Shown here piece after piece: positions 18,801 through 24,585 of a stretch of 64,000 nucleotides of DNA. Under the pieces are notes generated by a model. The model made no database searches, was not told the origin of the DNA, and worked only from the letters and a program-made list of their open reading frames with translations. Position 1 is the first letter of the stretch. The number at the start of each line of letters is the position of its first letter. Source of the DNA: an uncultured Persicobacter sp. GTDB lineage: Bacteria; Bacteroidota; Bacteroidia; Cytophagales; Cyclobacteriaceae. Position numbers and translations under genes: made by a program. The DNA is taken from the NCBI GenBank assembly GCA_947498325.1, contig CANMKE010000017.1:1-64000 (forward strand). The letters are read 5' to 3'.

Positions 18801-19321
18801 AGGACTTCCCTGAGCAGATTATGAATGGTCAGCATTTGGTGAACTTACCAGACCTCAGGGGTACGGTGGAGGTGATTTCTGAGGATATTCCGCAGGGGAC
18901 ACATTTAGTTCAGCAGGCTACAAAAGGGAGTCTTGTGATGGCAAAAAATGGCACGGTGAAGGTAGTGTTCAAATTACTGGACGATAAATCTGGGCAGGTT
19001 TATGGCACAGTGGAAGGGCTGTACCCTGTGCGTTACAGCGCGCAGGCGAGTCAGAAAGCATTGCTACTGCCCAATATGATTACGCCGAATAATGATGGGG
19101 TGAATGACACGTTCAAAATTCCGCATTTGGATGAAATTGAGCGGGTGAGCCTTGAAGTTTATGACCGTTCCGGAAAGTTAGTCTATAAAAATGCAGATTA
19201 TCACAACGAGTGGGGTGGTACTCGCAGAGGACTGGGGCAAAAGACGGAGACTTTTTATTATAAGGTGACCATCGTAAACCATAAGCCACAGTCGGGATTT
19301 GTACATGTGGTGAAAGGATAA
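9809..19321 (+). CDS. Giant multi-domain surface protein with type B T9SS sorting domain
   Basis: This 3170-residue protein has a signal peptide (cleavage near residue 35). An N-terminal domain with MDQLVPTNLVG near residue 343 resembles the IgGFc-binding-like N-domain of gliding-associated proteins. Calx-beta-like modules follow (about 650-1130; ILSALPVTEGD, PIVEGDNLVFHV), then cadherin/tandem-Ig-like modules (about 1150-1430; ITNVNDMPAV). About eighteen HYR-like repeats of roughly 95 residues, each opening with VxVxDxxAP and holding a DN pair, cover residues 1433-2988. The end (about 3084-3170) is the gliding-motility-associated type B domain (MITPNNDGVNDTF). It should be exported by the type IX system and act as an adhesin or matrix protein. 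Residues 2109-2484 are a recent tandem duplication. Confidence 0.93.
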   Translation: MTPVNHDFKVRCKYFQLTFVLFLLLLGAAFKVKAQESNIHYIPPFFCEKTVDGHSYDHFLKGHNRNLKIQADINEHFAILSTNQQEEMEVSMSIFENGVLRPVKTFTISESNPARIKLADYNSSSRSHNKVNISSVFGDQKASFTIGSGAEGVNKELKIKDVLLVNEKQLLGQRISGGGLVFKSLNPLKSFFVNITHLSNPQAGILTSKGEFAAGTDFYTGNMVCSATNDSRRNDFISILALEDATQVTISNKNGFDFYNPKTRKYDLLGSSHQKTIVLNKGDSYVLGYHFGDASDKDRFVNRKVPDINAIIGTHLHTNGRKIVVNAGAWCGGGGKNYGHDIGMDQLVPTNLVGNSYIIARGPSGSQWPEIEQVLVVATKDHSSISVNGHRVRETKDAGQYWIIKNKDYKSNGGGEKYMYISSDDPIYVYQTTAGSDDHRVGRNTPGMFLVPRLNCNGAHEVSISYANTLGRPELRVIALTDKISYQIDGGEVHRLSNATQVKEGAQEETLPNGKVVKKPWYVFKLRGIDKASGIHVWADDKDSPVNVALTIHDSSIGAGGFYSGFGTVPYTNLSAGVDTQGVQAKNASVLIKDAVKDYDYQWYKDGQLMSDFSGKNKAKLPLKTPGEYVVVAKTTCGSRTYPSKAVRVMPNLMLDMDTVHVNEKDGMVKLVLKRLQASQKDITFDYALLNQTTTKDQDIVLNTTATGLIRPQDHEFPISLKLIDDDQNEDQEQAFLKIYNIKNAVTGIANGTVIFPIIIDDDDPEPSLVVSSNTFEPVEGQNDRVVVNFDLSNGRSGFSGSSKPISFHYHLAPAGAHPANATDYQMGAHQPAEATVKFAPGETHKSISFAIKDDQLAELDEGLELTVGSATHVKGIKKEGTTGERDQLMIPITIKDNDQAKIFLSALPVTEGDPVKFHGQVMINGAEGQSQEPITFQYYLKGGSAEMATDLNAPKDGAHDFVGSSAVKTFTVKPFTKSFELTTCPTLKDRVKESAEVFSLFADHYKQADAANSTHQVDAVINDKDAKADLVVASMPIVEGDNLVFHVHLTKSLGANLSLNYELKPVSQGNVLNLFPSGNATHLKGTLLFKKNQVEKVISIPTADNNIVNGNHRVQLHFHAQVSDIFNPKNTVFSQNILDNDVTPVAKNDQFTFAESDAGAQYNGDVSANDLGKTTTPRFTVSASDIDRMNQHGKFTFHPDGTFEFSPFKDYYGVQKFGYALHTNVGTVHATAVLEITNVNDMPAVRSEQFSINEGQKTIKSFVASGLGDGGIHFEITNPPVHGQVKILDAQRGEYQYIANQDGFGDDPFQFTVKDRDGDLAEGTITMKIAYVNNHPPHANDDQVTINTNDEATVDVLANDTDADGQAKLNSGASQITQQPQHGKADFDLKSNQVIYVPEQGFAGVDHFTYRFMDALDAQKTSFYSNEATVTVRVKDVEPPMINAQDTTIYIGHKKAVRIASKGILISASDNSKGKVDVQFSQELFQGIGDFPVLITATDPSGNRSKYAVTVHVKDQTAPVFTPLKKSAVEVNIDAQGHGVLALSDLYDTVVDNVDPKPTVRVFSGKLTFGSLDLVHPHQEIQLEAVDQSGNQAILKVPVEVKDHIAPVVKTKNITIKLNQQHKAQITPEQINNGSFDNSGIAPELSLDRHQFTAKDADLQLVFLTAKDGSGNVAHQPAKVRIIDEHAPNPYAKDLLEAHLNTWSSWGEMAKPMVVALNPEGKAVLEMSQVKNTLGQPEKVKTLSVNQQVFAHTGEFPVVFTINDSVKVKSTVAVVDYQSPQLKLNGATVYLNQAGEAKVSPAEMSQLFAGTTDNSQGPLTYSIGQQIFHTAGTFKVKAAAKDAFGNVASGESVITVIDNIAPKVSLKNNVTVYLNAEGNVSISPAQLIDKISDNGGGIAEKVLSRDYFNRQQLGNQPIALTAIDYAGNKVSLATTVHVVDNLPPVVEAHPLTLTLDSFGKVELAQQVIQHQLVSAKDNAHGPLNYTVNQTVFNEVGTFPVTVQVKDASNNITSVNTKITIQDNIAPALKVNPQTLQLNQTGEAEISPVVLAQLFKGTFDNSQSPMTYHVDQVKFKAPGQYNVLASAIDVSGNESSKNVLITVQDTLSPEIQTVNHQVVSEVVSGQSPVVAYPVVDQKSQLVLPLGSDGKVELSPALLQRFYAGSSDNSSQAIDFTAGMKTFTEVGTYVTQLTATDLSQNSKTIELNVRVVDTLKPTLVLNPVHLILGTDGKAVLTAEQLDLMFKGTTDNSGKVAWKVDQQQFGGVGDFKVKATAVDLSNNVVSGTAIVTVLDHSAPEIQTVNHQVVSEVVSGQSPVVAYPVVDQKSQLVLPLGSDGKVELSPALLQRLYAGSSDNSSQAIDFTAGIKTFTEVGTYVTQLTATDLSQNSKTIELNVRVVDTLKPTLVLNPVHLTLGTDGKAVLTAEQLDLMFKGTTDNSGKVAWKVDQQQFGGVGDFKVKATAVDLSNNVVSGTAIVTVLDHLAPEIQTVNHQVAHVVLPGGAKVMAQPVVNATSSMTITLEHADSIAMTPQVWQTVYAGTKDNGGKVFFPNPKVVLVPGVHHIHLFASDSSGNTSAIFSNVTVIDHHTVPILKTQSVFIALDAQGVAHISPLVLSKIVAGSQDNKGGQLTYKLSEKQFRTVGTHQVMVEGTDAQGNTAKAAAEVRVVDTMAPFLHTKSIFAYLNSAGIARITAEQCDNGTDDNAPQKPALSVSKTHFQTKDLGEQWVSFSAEDSSKNVASEMVKVTVLDTIAPTVLTKPARVILREDGTAQLSIDQVDRGCIDNDGFRPLLSLDQNTFHAVGTYSVTLSAVDQSGNIAAAKAKVKVVDPVAPRLKVKNIIVALNEKGEVNISANDIDDGVVDNADGAPFLALDKSHFSGQNLGANVVVLTAIDASANISKSTVSVTVVDTLAPTAIAKDTLLVLDDHGMAKLSAAMVDGGSHDNCMIRARELDQYKFTAKDVHAHTHQLTVTDQSENRGRAKFTVTVIDPKAVLRIKDFPEQIMNGQHLVNLPDLRGTVEVISEDIPQGTHLVQQATKGSLVMAKNGTVKVVFKLLDDKSGQVYGTVEGLYPVRYSAQASQKALLLPNMITPNNDGVNDTFKIPHLDEIERVSLEVYDRSGKLVYKNADYHNEWGGTRRGLGQKTETFYYKVTIVNHKPQSGFVHVVKG
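16133..17260 (+). repeat. 564-bp tandem duplication inside giant surface protein gene
   Basis: Copy 1 is 16133-16696 and copy 2 is 16697-17260. A third copy begins at 17261 but diverges after about 30 bp. The unit is exactly 188 codons, two HYR-like repeats, so the reading frame is kept. By hand alignment the copies differ at about 11 of 564 positions, several of them synonymous, which points to recent unequal crossing-over or slippage. Confidence 0.95.
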
Positions 19322-19361
19322 CATCGATGCCCAGCAGGGTAAAATCAATCAGCAAGAAATT

Positions 19362-19396
19362 AAAAAGCCGACGCCATAAGGGGTCGGCTTTTTTTG
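19362..19396. terminator. Bidirectional rho-independent terminator
   Basis: AAAAAGCCGAC and GTCGGCTTTTT are perfect complements around a short loop, followed by seven T on the plus strand and A5 on the other side. It sits between two convergent genes and can serve both. Confidence 0.92.
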
Positions 19397-19405
19397 GCGG
19401 AAAGC

Positions 19406-20674
19406 TTAAATGCCGTTGTCGCGTTTAAAAATGCCAATATATTTTTTGGTGAATGGCACATGAACGGCCGTGATTTTTTGCCATTCCTGAAAGTTCGCAT
19501 ATTCTTTCTGCCAGGGCCTGTAAAGGGTAGGGGGCAGATTAAATGCCACCTTTTTATGATCGTTGTAATAATTCAGCAGCCCTTGTAAAAACTGATTGGA
19601 GAACGCCCTGACCGTCGCATTCAGTTTGGTGCGGTGCTCCATGGCATTTTCAAAATGGCTCATTGAGGCCCGCAAAATGTCGGGGACTTTTTCATCGAAC
19701 TTACTCTTATTAACCTGTAAATCGATGAGGGTGCTGAGTTCATCACCAATAAGGTAGTTGATCAATACCGCAGGGATATCGTCGAAGATATTGCCAGGGG
19801 TAACTTCTTCCATAAAGCTGACCAGGGTGGCTGTCAGCACCTTCCCCGCTTCAGATTCCCGCCGCTGATCCTGAATGATACTGATGCCCATATGGCTTCC
19901 TGACTTGAAGTTTTTGAAGATCAGCTCTTCGTCTACACCCATCAGCCTGCCGACAATCTGCCATACATAAATATAGCTTTCGATTTCCTCTTCGGTAGGC
20001 TTGATACCAATTTGCATTAATCCCTGAAGGGGGAAGACGGAAAAGGAAAGCAGGGTGCCCGCCATATCCTGTTGATTGATCGGCTGACCAAGTTTTTCAG
20101 CGTCCCAGTGCTTTGGGGCATGATGGAGATGGTGGCGAACGGTGGCATGCATAAGACGTACCTTTTGGATGTTTCTGAGTGCTTTTCCTTTTGACCGGAA
20201 ACCTTCTTCAGTGAAAATATCCAGGACAAATTGGGCGGTTTCCATTAATCGACGGACAAAGGGGCGAAGGTTGGCGCCTTCTTCTTCCAGTCGGCCTGTA
20301 CGGTGGAGCACCTCGGCGCCATAGCCACAGGCATAGGTAGCAGGCAGGGATTTTAACAGCAGCAAGGCCGAAAGCATGGTGCCATATTGCTGGAAGAAGG
20401 ATTCCGCTTTATAGACTTTATTCATGTCAATATCGGCAGGAAGTTCATCCCATTTCTCAAAATAGTCTTTGAGATAGGACGGAATGGTTTCGTCGAAATG
20501 ATAATGATTCGCTTTCAGCTTTTCGAAAAGTGCGTTGGTTTCTTCGAAAGGGTTGCCCTGGGCATTGGCGATAATTAAAGCAATGGTTTCGTCGGCTAAA
20601 GGGTCGGTCATCTGCCGATATTGTTTCCAGTCCCAGCCTTGGCATTTTTTTTCAGGCACTTGTGCACTTATCAT
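19406..20674 (-). CDS. MpaB / rubber oxygenase-like (DUF2236 family) protein
   Basis: The 422-residue protein matches the family that includes latex-clearing protein Lcp and fungal MpaB. It is mostly helical and has the conserved block KVRLMHATVRHHL near residues 178-190, whose histidine is the likely heme ligand by analogy to Lcp. A WQIVGRLMGVDEEL block follows near residues 239-252. There is no signal peptide, unlike secreted rubber oxygenases, so it is probably cytoplasmic or peripheral. Family members are b-type cytochromes; some cleave unsaturated chains oxidatively, but for most the substrate is unknown. It stands alone between two terminators. Confidence 0.78.
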   Translation of the reverse strand: MISAQVPEKKCQGWDWKQYRQMTDPLADETIALIIANAQGNPFEETNALFEKLKANHYHFDETIPSYLKDYFEKWDELPADIDMNKVYKAESFFQQYGTMLSALLLLKSLPATYACGYGAEVLHRTGRLEEEGANLRPFVRRLMETAQFVLDIFTEEGFRSKGKALRNIQKVRLMHATVRHHLHHAPKHWDAEKLGQPINQQDMAGTLLSFSVFPLQGLMQIGIKPTEEEIESYIYVWQIVGRLMGVDEELIFKNFKSGSHMGISIIQDQRRESEAGKVLTATLVSFMEEVTPGNIFDDIPAVLINYLIGDELSTLIDLQVNKSKFDEKVPDILRASMSHFENAMEHRTKLNATVRAFSNQFLQGLLNYYNDHKKVAFNLPPTLYRPWQKEYANFQEWQKITAVHVPFTKKYIGIFKRDNGI

Positions 20675-21048
20675 AATTTGAAAGAAGTAGGTTGATGATT
20701 AATATTAAAAATATGCAATAAAGCTGGAATATGTAATTATTTTCCCATAAAAATGATGTAATAAATCAAAGTAATTCAACGAAAAATAGCGAGTGTTCGA
20801 TTTGCTGATGATTTGAGCAGTGGTTTTAGCCCTCCTGCTTTGCGAAGTTGGGGGCTCACAGGTGAGAGGAATGGTCACACAGGAGGCTGATTAGCTGTAA
20901 TGCACAAAAAAAGCCTCATGGAAAATATCCATGAGGCTAAAATATGATGAGGGTAAATATCCTCAGCAGTGGTGCTGATTTTCCCTGTCACCGGGCACGT
21001 GTTACGCCATAGCGTTATACATCGTTAGGCACCCGGATGGGAAAAGGT
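20675..21048. other. Intergenic region with 3' structure of helicase gene
   Basis: The half nearer 20675 is A+T rich leader sequence of the oxygenase gene with no clear promoter match. The other half is the 3' region of the helicase gene. TTTTCCC (20979-20985) pairs with GGGAAAA (21039-21045), CCGGG (20991-20995) with CCCGG (21032-21036), and an inner ACGC-CATA-GCGT hairpin lies between them. This long interrupted stem begins directly beyond the helicase stop codon. Confidence 0.5.
20905..20940 (-). terminator. Rho-independent terminator of DEAD-box helicase gene
   Basis: AGCCTCATGGA and TCCATGAGGCT form a perfect 11-bp stem. Read on the minus strand it is followed by seven T. Confidence 0.9.
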
Positions 21049-22170
21049 TTATTTACCTTTTGATTCACTCAGTTTAATGTTCAGTTCTCGGGCGATACCT
21101 TCTAAACGGTGAAGTTCGTTTGGAAGAATCAACGACAACGACAACCCTTTGCGTCCTGCACGACCTGTACGACCTGCGCGGTGGGTGTAGAATTCCATTT
21201 TTTCTGGCAATTGGAAGTGTACCACATAAGCCAAATCATGGACATCAATACCACGGGCAAAAATGTCGGTAGCCACCAAAATTTGAAGTCGGTTCTTACG
21301 GAAGGCACGCATCACTTTATCGCGCTCAGGCTGATTCATATCCCCCTCAATGGCTTCAGTAGCATAGCCAAACTCTTTCAGCTTTTCGGTAAGTTCGCGA
21401 ACGGCCATTTTCGTTTTACAGAAAATCACCCCACGGTCTTGCCCTTGTCGGCCCATAAAGTCTGTCAGCATTTTGAATTTATCAGCGTGCTTATTGTAGA
21501 GTTTATACTTATGGTTAATGTCTTTATTCACGCGGTTTTCGCTGTCAATCTCTACACGAATAACCTCTGGGCTCATGAATTTTTTAACCAAAATCTCGAT
21601 TTCACGAGGCATTGTTGCAGAGAATAACCACGTATCCTTTGCTGAAGGAACATACTGAAGGATTTCATCAATTTCTTTTTTGAAACCCATGCTCAGCATT
21701 TCGTCAGCCTCATCGAGTACGACAGTTTTCACCTGACGTAAATCTATCGCGTTACGGTCGATCAAGTCTTTCAAACGGCCAGGAGTCGCCACAACAATAT
21801 GCGTTTGGCGCTTCAGGTTATCCATTTGTTTGGCGATAGGGAAACCACCATACACGGCCTCAGTGAAAATCTTTTCACTGTACTTGGTGTATCGGAAAAT
21901 TTGTTTGGCAATTTGTTGACACAACTCACGTGTAGGTGCCAAGATTAGCCCTTGTGCCTTGCGGCCCTTCGGGTTGATACGTTCCAAAAGTGGCAAACCG
22001 AATGCTGCGGTTTTTCCGGTACCCGTTTGTGCCAATCCTACAAAATCATGGCCTGCTTCCATCAGCAGGGGAATGGTTTGTTCTTGAATTGGGGTAGGGC
22101 GTTTAATATTAATATCGGTTAGGCCTTGAATGAAGGCATCTCTGATTCCTAAATCTGCGAATGTGCTCAA
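21049..22170 (-). CDS. DEAD-box RNA helicase (RhlE/CshA-like core)
   Basis: The 373-residue protein has all core motifs: Q motif (RPTPIQEQTIP), motif I AQTGTGKT near residue 45, Ia PTRELCQQ, II DEAD near 154, III SAT, V ARGIDVHD and VI HRAGRTGRAG near 332. It is a bare helicase core: the C-terminus stops about 30 residues after motif VI with no basic extension or RNA-binding domain, shorter than most RhlE, CshA or DeaD proteins. It likely acts in rRNA maturation or RNA decay, often in the cold. A TATCTTTG promoter element lies 26 bp upstream. Confidence 0.95.
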   Translation of the reverse strand: MSTFADLGIRDAFIQGLTDINIKRPTPIQEQTIPLLMEAGHDFVGLAQTGTGKTAAFGLPLLERINPKGRKAQGLILAPTRELCQQIAKQIFRYTKYSEKIFTEAVYGGFPIAKQMDNLKRQTHIVVATPGRLKDLIDRNAIDLRQVKTVVLDEADEMLSMGFKKEIDEILQYVPSAKDTWLFSATMPREIEILVKKFMSPEVIRVEIDSENRVNKDINHKYKLYNKHADKFKMLTDFMGRQGQDRGVIFCKTKMAVRELTEKLKEFGYATEAIEGDMNQPERDKVMRAFRKNRLQILVATDIFARGIDVHDLAYVVHFQLPEKMEFYTHRAGRTGRAGRKGLSLSLILPNELHRLEGIARELNIKLSESKGK

Positions 22171-22195
22171 TTTGTCTTTTTTAAATTTGTTGGCG

Positions 22196-22203
22196 CAAAG
22201 ATA
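22196..22203 (-). promoter_or_regulatory. Possible -7 promoter element of helicase gene (TATCTTTG)
   Basis: On the minus strand TATCTTTG matches the Bacteroidota TAnnTTTG consensus 26 bp before the helicase start codon. I found no TTG at the expected 19-21 bp upstream, so support is partial. Confidence 0.4.
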
Positions 22204-22300
22204 GTTATTTTTAGCCGCTTATGTTGCATAATTGTTAAAAACAACGGTGATTATTCGGTCAACGGAAGGGATTTCTGAGGAGTGGGACTTAAATTGATAT

Positions 22301-23275
22301 TTATCCTCCAATGATTGACATGGAGTCGTGGCCGGAAGAGCGGTTTTCTGCCTCAAATCCATTTTTCGCTTTTTTGCTGACAATCTGCTGAAAATAAGCA
22401 AGGAGGTCCGCATCAGTGGCGCCACTTCGCATCAGGTCCTTAATATTATAGCCTTTTCCCGCATAGAGGCAGTTTCTGATTTCCCCCTGGGCAGTCATGC
22501 GCAGGCGGTCACAGGAGCCACAGAAGGTACGGCTGTGTGCAGGGATAATCCCAATTTTCCCCTGCCAGCCTTCAATGGAATATTTCTGGGCCGTACTTTC
22601 AAAAATATCAGCCACCAAGGGCGCCTGAAGTTCTGCTTCAAGAAAATCCTTGATATTTTGATGGGTCCACAGTCTGGCTTCCTGATGCTCTTCCCCGCCA
22701 TTAAAAGGCATTTCTTCGATGAAGCGAACATCGATAGGTTTTTTTTGTGCCAGGCGTGCCAATGCGGGAAGTTCAAATTTATTCTTTTCCCCCATCACCA
22801 CGGTATTAATCTTCACCTTGAAGCCCATTTTTGTGGCCAGTTCCAGGGTGTTCAATACTTCCTTTAGGCCTTTTCTGCGTGTAATTTCGAGGAATTTTTC
22901 TTCAGAAAGGCAGTCTAGTGAAAGGTTCAGGTCGGTGATGCCGAGCGTCTTCAGTTCTTCAAGGTATTGCGCCGTCAGGAGTCCGTTGGAAGTGATGCCA
23001 ATGTTTTTCAACCCCTTGATTTTGGTCAGTTCCCTGAGGAAAAATAGGAGCTCTTTGCGTACAAAAGGCTCGCCTCCAGTGATTCTGATTTTTTCCACAC
23101 CTTCCTTCACCAAAATGGTACACAGGCGGAGCATTTCCTCATAGGTGAGTAAATTTTTGTGGGCAATGAATTTGATGCCCTCTTCGGGCATGCAATAATA
23201 ACACCTCAGGTTACATCGATCGGTAACGGAAAGGCGGAGGTATTTTATGGGGCGACCGAATTTATCTATCAGCAT
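22301..23275 (-). CDS. moaA: GTP 3',8-cyclase MoaA
   Basis: The 324-residue radical SAM enzyme carries the N-terminal cluster motif CNLRCYYC (Cys21, Cys25, Cys28), the SAM-binding GGEPFVRKE motif near residue 66, and the second-cluster region CGSCDRLRMTAQGEIRNCLY near residues 255-274. It ends in the conserved Gly-Gly needed for activity. It makes 3',8-cyclo-GTP from GTP, the first step of molybdenum cofactor synthesis. It is the third gene of a moaD-moaE-moaA set, 12 bp after moaE. Length and motifs are typical. Confidence 0.97.
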   Translation of the reverse strand: MLIDKFGRPIKYLRLSVTDRCNLRCYYCMPEEGIKFIAHKNLLTYEEMLRLCTILVKEGVEKIRITGGEPFVRKELLFFLRELTKIKGLKNIGITSNGLLTAQYLEELKTLGITDLNLSLDCLSEEKFLEITRRKGLKEVLNTLELATKMGFKVKINTVVMGEKNKFELPALARLAQKKPIDVRFIEEMPFNGGEEHQEARLWTHQNIKDFLEAELQAPLVADIFESTAQKYSIEGWQGKIGIIPAHSRTFCGSCDRLRMTAQGEIRNCLYAGKGYNIKDLMRSGATDADLLAYFQQIVSKKAKNGFEAENRSSGHDSMSIIGG

Positions 23276-23287
23276 TCAATTAGTATT

Positions 23288-23710
23288 TTAAGGATGTGCG
23301 CTTACCCACACATGGCCGTTCTGCAAGGCTTCTTTCTTCCATATCGGAACGGTCTTTTTCAGTTCATCAATCACATATTCGCAGGCTTCAAAGCCTTGCT
23401 TTCGGTGGGGCGTAGCCACTGCAATGACTACCGCGAGGTCGCCAATGGTTTTTTCGCCCAAAGCATGATGAATGCTTAGTTTATAAACGTCAAAAAGGGA
23501 CAGGGTTCTTTCTGCAATTTTCTGTAATTCCTTGATGGCCATGGGTTCATAAGCCTCGAAGGTGAGTTTGCAAACCTGTTCTCCATTATTATGATTGCGT
23601 ACTTTGCCAATAAAAACATTATTGGCGCCACACCGCTCATCTTGTATAAAATCGGTGAGTTCTTCAACGACCAGTTGTTCTTTAAGCTGTATGTCGATTT
23701 GGTGGATCAT
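23288..23710 (-). CDS. moaE: Molybdopterin synthase catalytic subunit MoaE
   Basis: The 140-residue protein has the MoaE fold signatures GANNVFIGKVRNHN near residue 30, HHALGEKTIGDLAVVIAVATPHR near residues 82-104, and the active-site lysine segment PIWKKE near residue 126. It transfers sulfur from thiocarboxylated MoaD to precursor Z, giving molybdopterin. It follows moaD after 51 bp and precedes moaA by 12 bp. The length is typical. Confidence 0.97.
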   Translation of the reverse strand: MIHQIDIQLKEQLVVEELTDFIQDERCGANNVFIGKVRNHNNGEQVCKLTFEAYEPMAIKELQKIAERTLSLFDVYKLSIHHALGEKTIGDLAVVIAVATPHRKQGFEACEYVIDELKKTVPIWKKEALQNGHVWVSAHP

Positions 23711-23761
23711 TCCGTTTTGGTTCCGTTTGAAATTGAAAGTGCTTTGAGCTGCCCCATGCGC

Positions 23762-24004
23762 CTATCCGCCAGCAACGGGAGGGATCAGGGCGATTTCATC
23801 CTGTGCCTGAATTTTCTGATCGTCGGTGGCATATTGCTGATTAACACTGATGGCCAGGGACTGCAATTTTTTCATTGCGGGGTATTCCTCCTTAAGCTGC
23901 GCTTTTAAGGTACCGACATCCGTAGCCTCCGTTTTGAAAATCAGTGGTGAACAGCCCACTATTTCTCTTGTAATTCCAAAAGTGAGAATGCGTAGTTCTA
24001 TCAT
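23762..24004 (-). CDS. moaD: Molybdopterin synthase sulfur carrier subunit MoaD
   Basis: I start this gene at 24004 (MIELRILTFG), giving 80 residues as usual for MoaD; the longer frame to 24061 adds a lysine-rich tail with no family support. The protein has the ubiquitin-like fold pattern and ends in IPPVAGG, whose C-terminal Gly-Gly is activated and thiocarboxylated. The activating enzyme (MoeB) is not encoded in the window, so it must lie elsewhere or be shared. It is first in the moaDEA set. Confidence 0.95.
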   Translation of the reverse strand: MIELRILTFGITREIVGCSPLIFKTEATDVGTLKAQLKEEYPAMKKLQSLAISVNQQYATDDQKIQAQDEIALIPPVAGG

Positions 24005-24099
24005 TTTGCTAAGGTAATCAAAACTGTTTTTTAATTTCTTATTATCCCTATTAATAAGCATTTTTCAAACAAAAAGGGTGTCGTTGATGAACTTTTTGG

Positions 24100-24130
24100 T
24101 TGAATTCGGGGATCATTTCTCTTATTTTTC
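24100..24130 (+). promoter_or_regulatory. Possible promoter for the small Moco-region gene
   Basis: TTG at 24100-24102, a 20-bp spacer, then TATTTTTC at 24123-24130. This is one mismatch from TTG-N20-TAnnTTTG. It lies 42 bp upstream of the start codon at 24172. Confidence 0.4.
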
Positions 24131-24171
24131 TACCTTACTGCTTATACTAATCATTCCTCAATTAAAAAATA

Positions 24172-24546
24172 ATGAAGGTCAGACTAAGGAACAATACGGT
24201 GCGTTTGCGCTTGGATCAAAAGGATATTGCGGAATTAAAATCTGCAGGGCAGGTGGTAATGACCACCCCATTTATTCAAGGGAAACTGACATGGACGATT
24301 TGTGGGTCAGATGAACAACAATCATTCGCAGCGGTATTGCAGGGGCAGCAGGTAACGATTCAGGTGCCCAACGCGACACTTCAGCAATGGATCTCCACCG
24401 AACAGGTAGGCATCGAAGGGGAGGTTGCTACGGAAGGTGAAGCCTCCTTGAAGTTGCTTATTGAAAAAGATTTTAAATGTCTTACTGCCCGTGATGAGGA
24501 TGAGTCCAACGCTTTTCCGAATCCGTTGGATAGCCATCAGTGTTAA
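24172..24546 (+). CDS. Conserved DUF7009-like protein in the molybdenum cofactor cluster
   Basis: The 124-residue soluble protein opens with MKVRLRNNTVRLRL and ends with a strongly patterned tail (LLIEKDFKCLTARDEDE, then AFPNP). I believe this is the small family DUF7009, from memory. There is no signal peptide or membrane segment. It lies between moaD (divergent) and mobA (convergent), and its DEDESNAFPNP tail looks functional. The role is unknown; position suggests a molybdenum-cofactor accessory protein, which is inference from context only. Confidence 0.7.
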   Translation: MKVRLRNNTVRLRLDQKDIAELKSAGQVVMTTPFIQGKLTWTICGSDEQQSFAAVLQGQQVTIQVPNATLQQWISTEQVGIEGEVATEGEASLKLLIEKDFKCLTARDEDESNAFPNPLDSHQC

Positions 24547-24585
24547 AAAAAATACCACAGCCGATTTGACTGTGGTATTTTTTTT
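24545..24585. terminator. Bidirectional rho-independent terminator
   Basis: AAAAAATACCACAG and CTGTGGTATTTTTT are perfect complements around a 9-base loop. The hairpin separates two convergent genes and has T or A runs on both sides. Confidence 0.93.
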
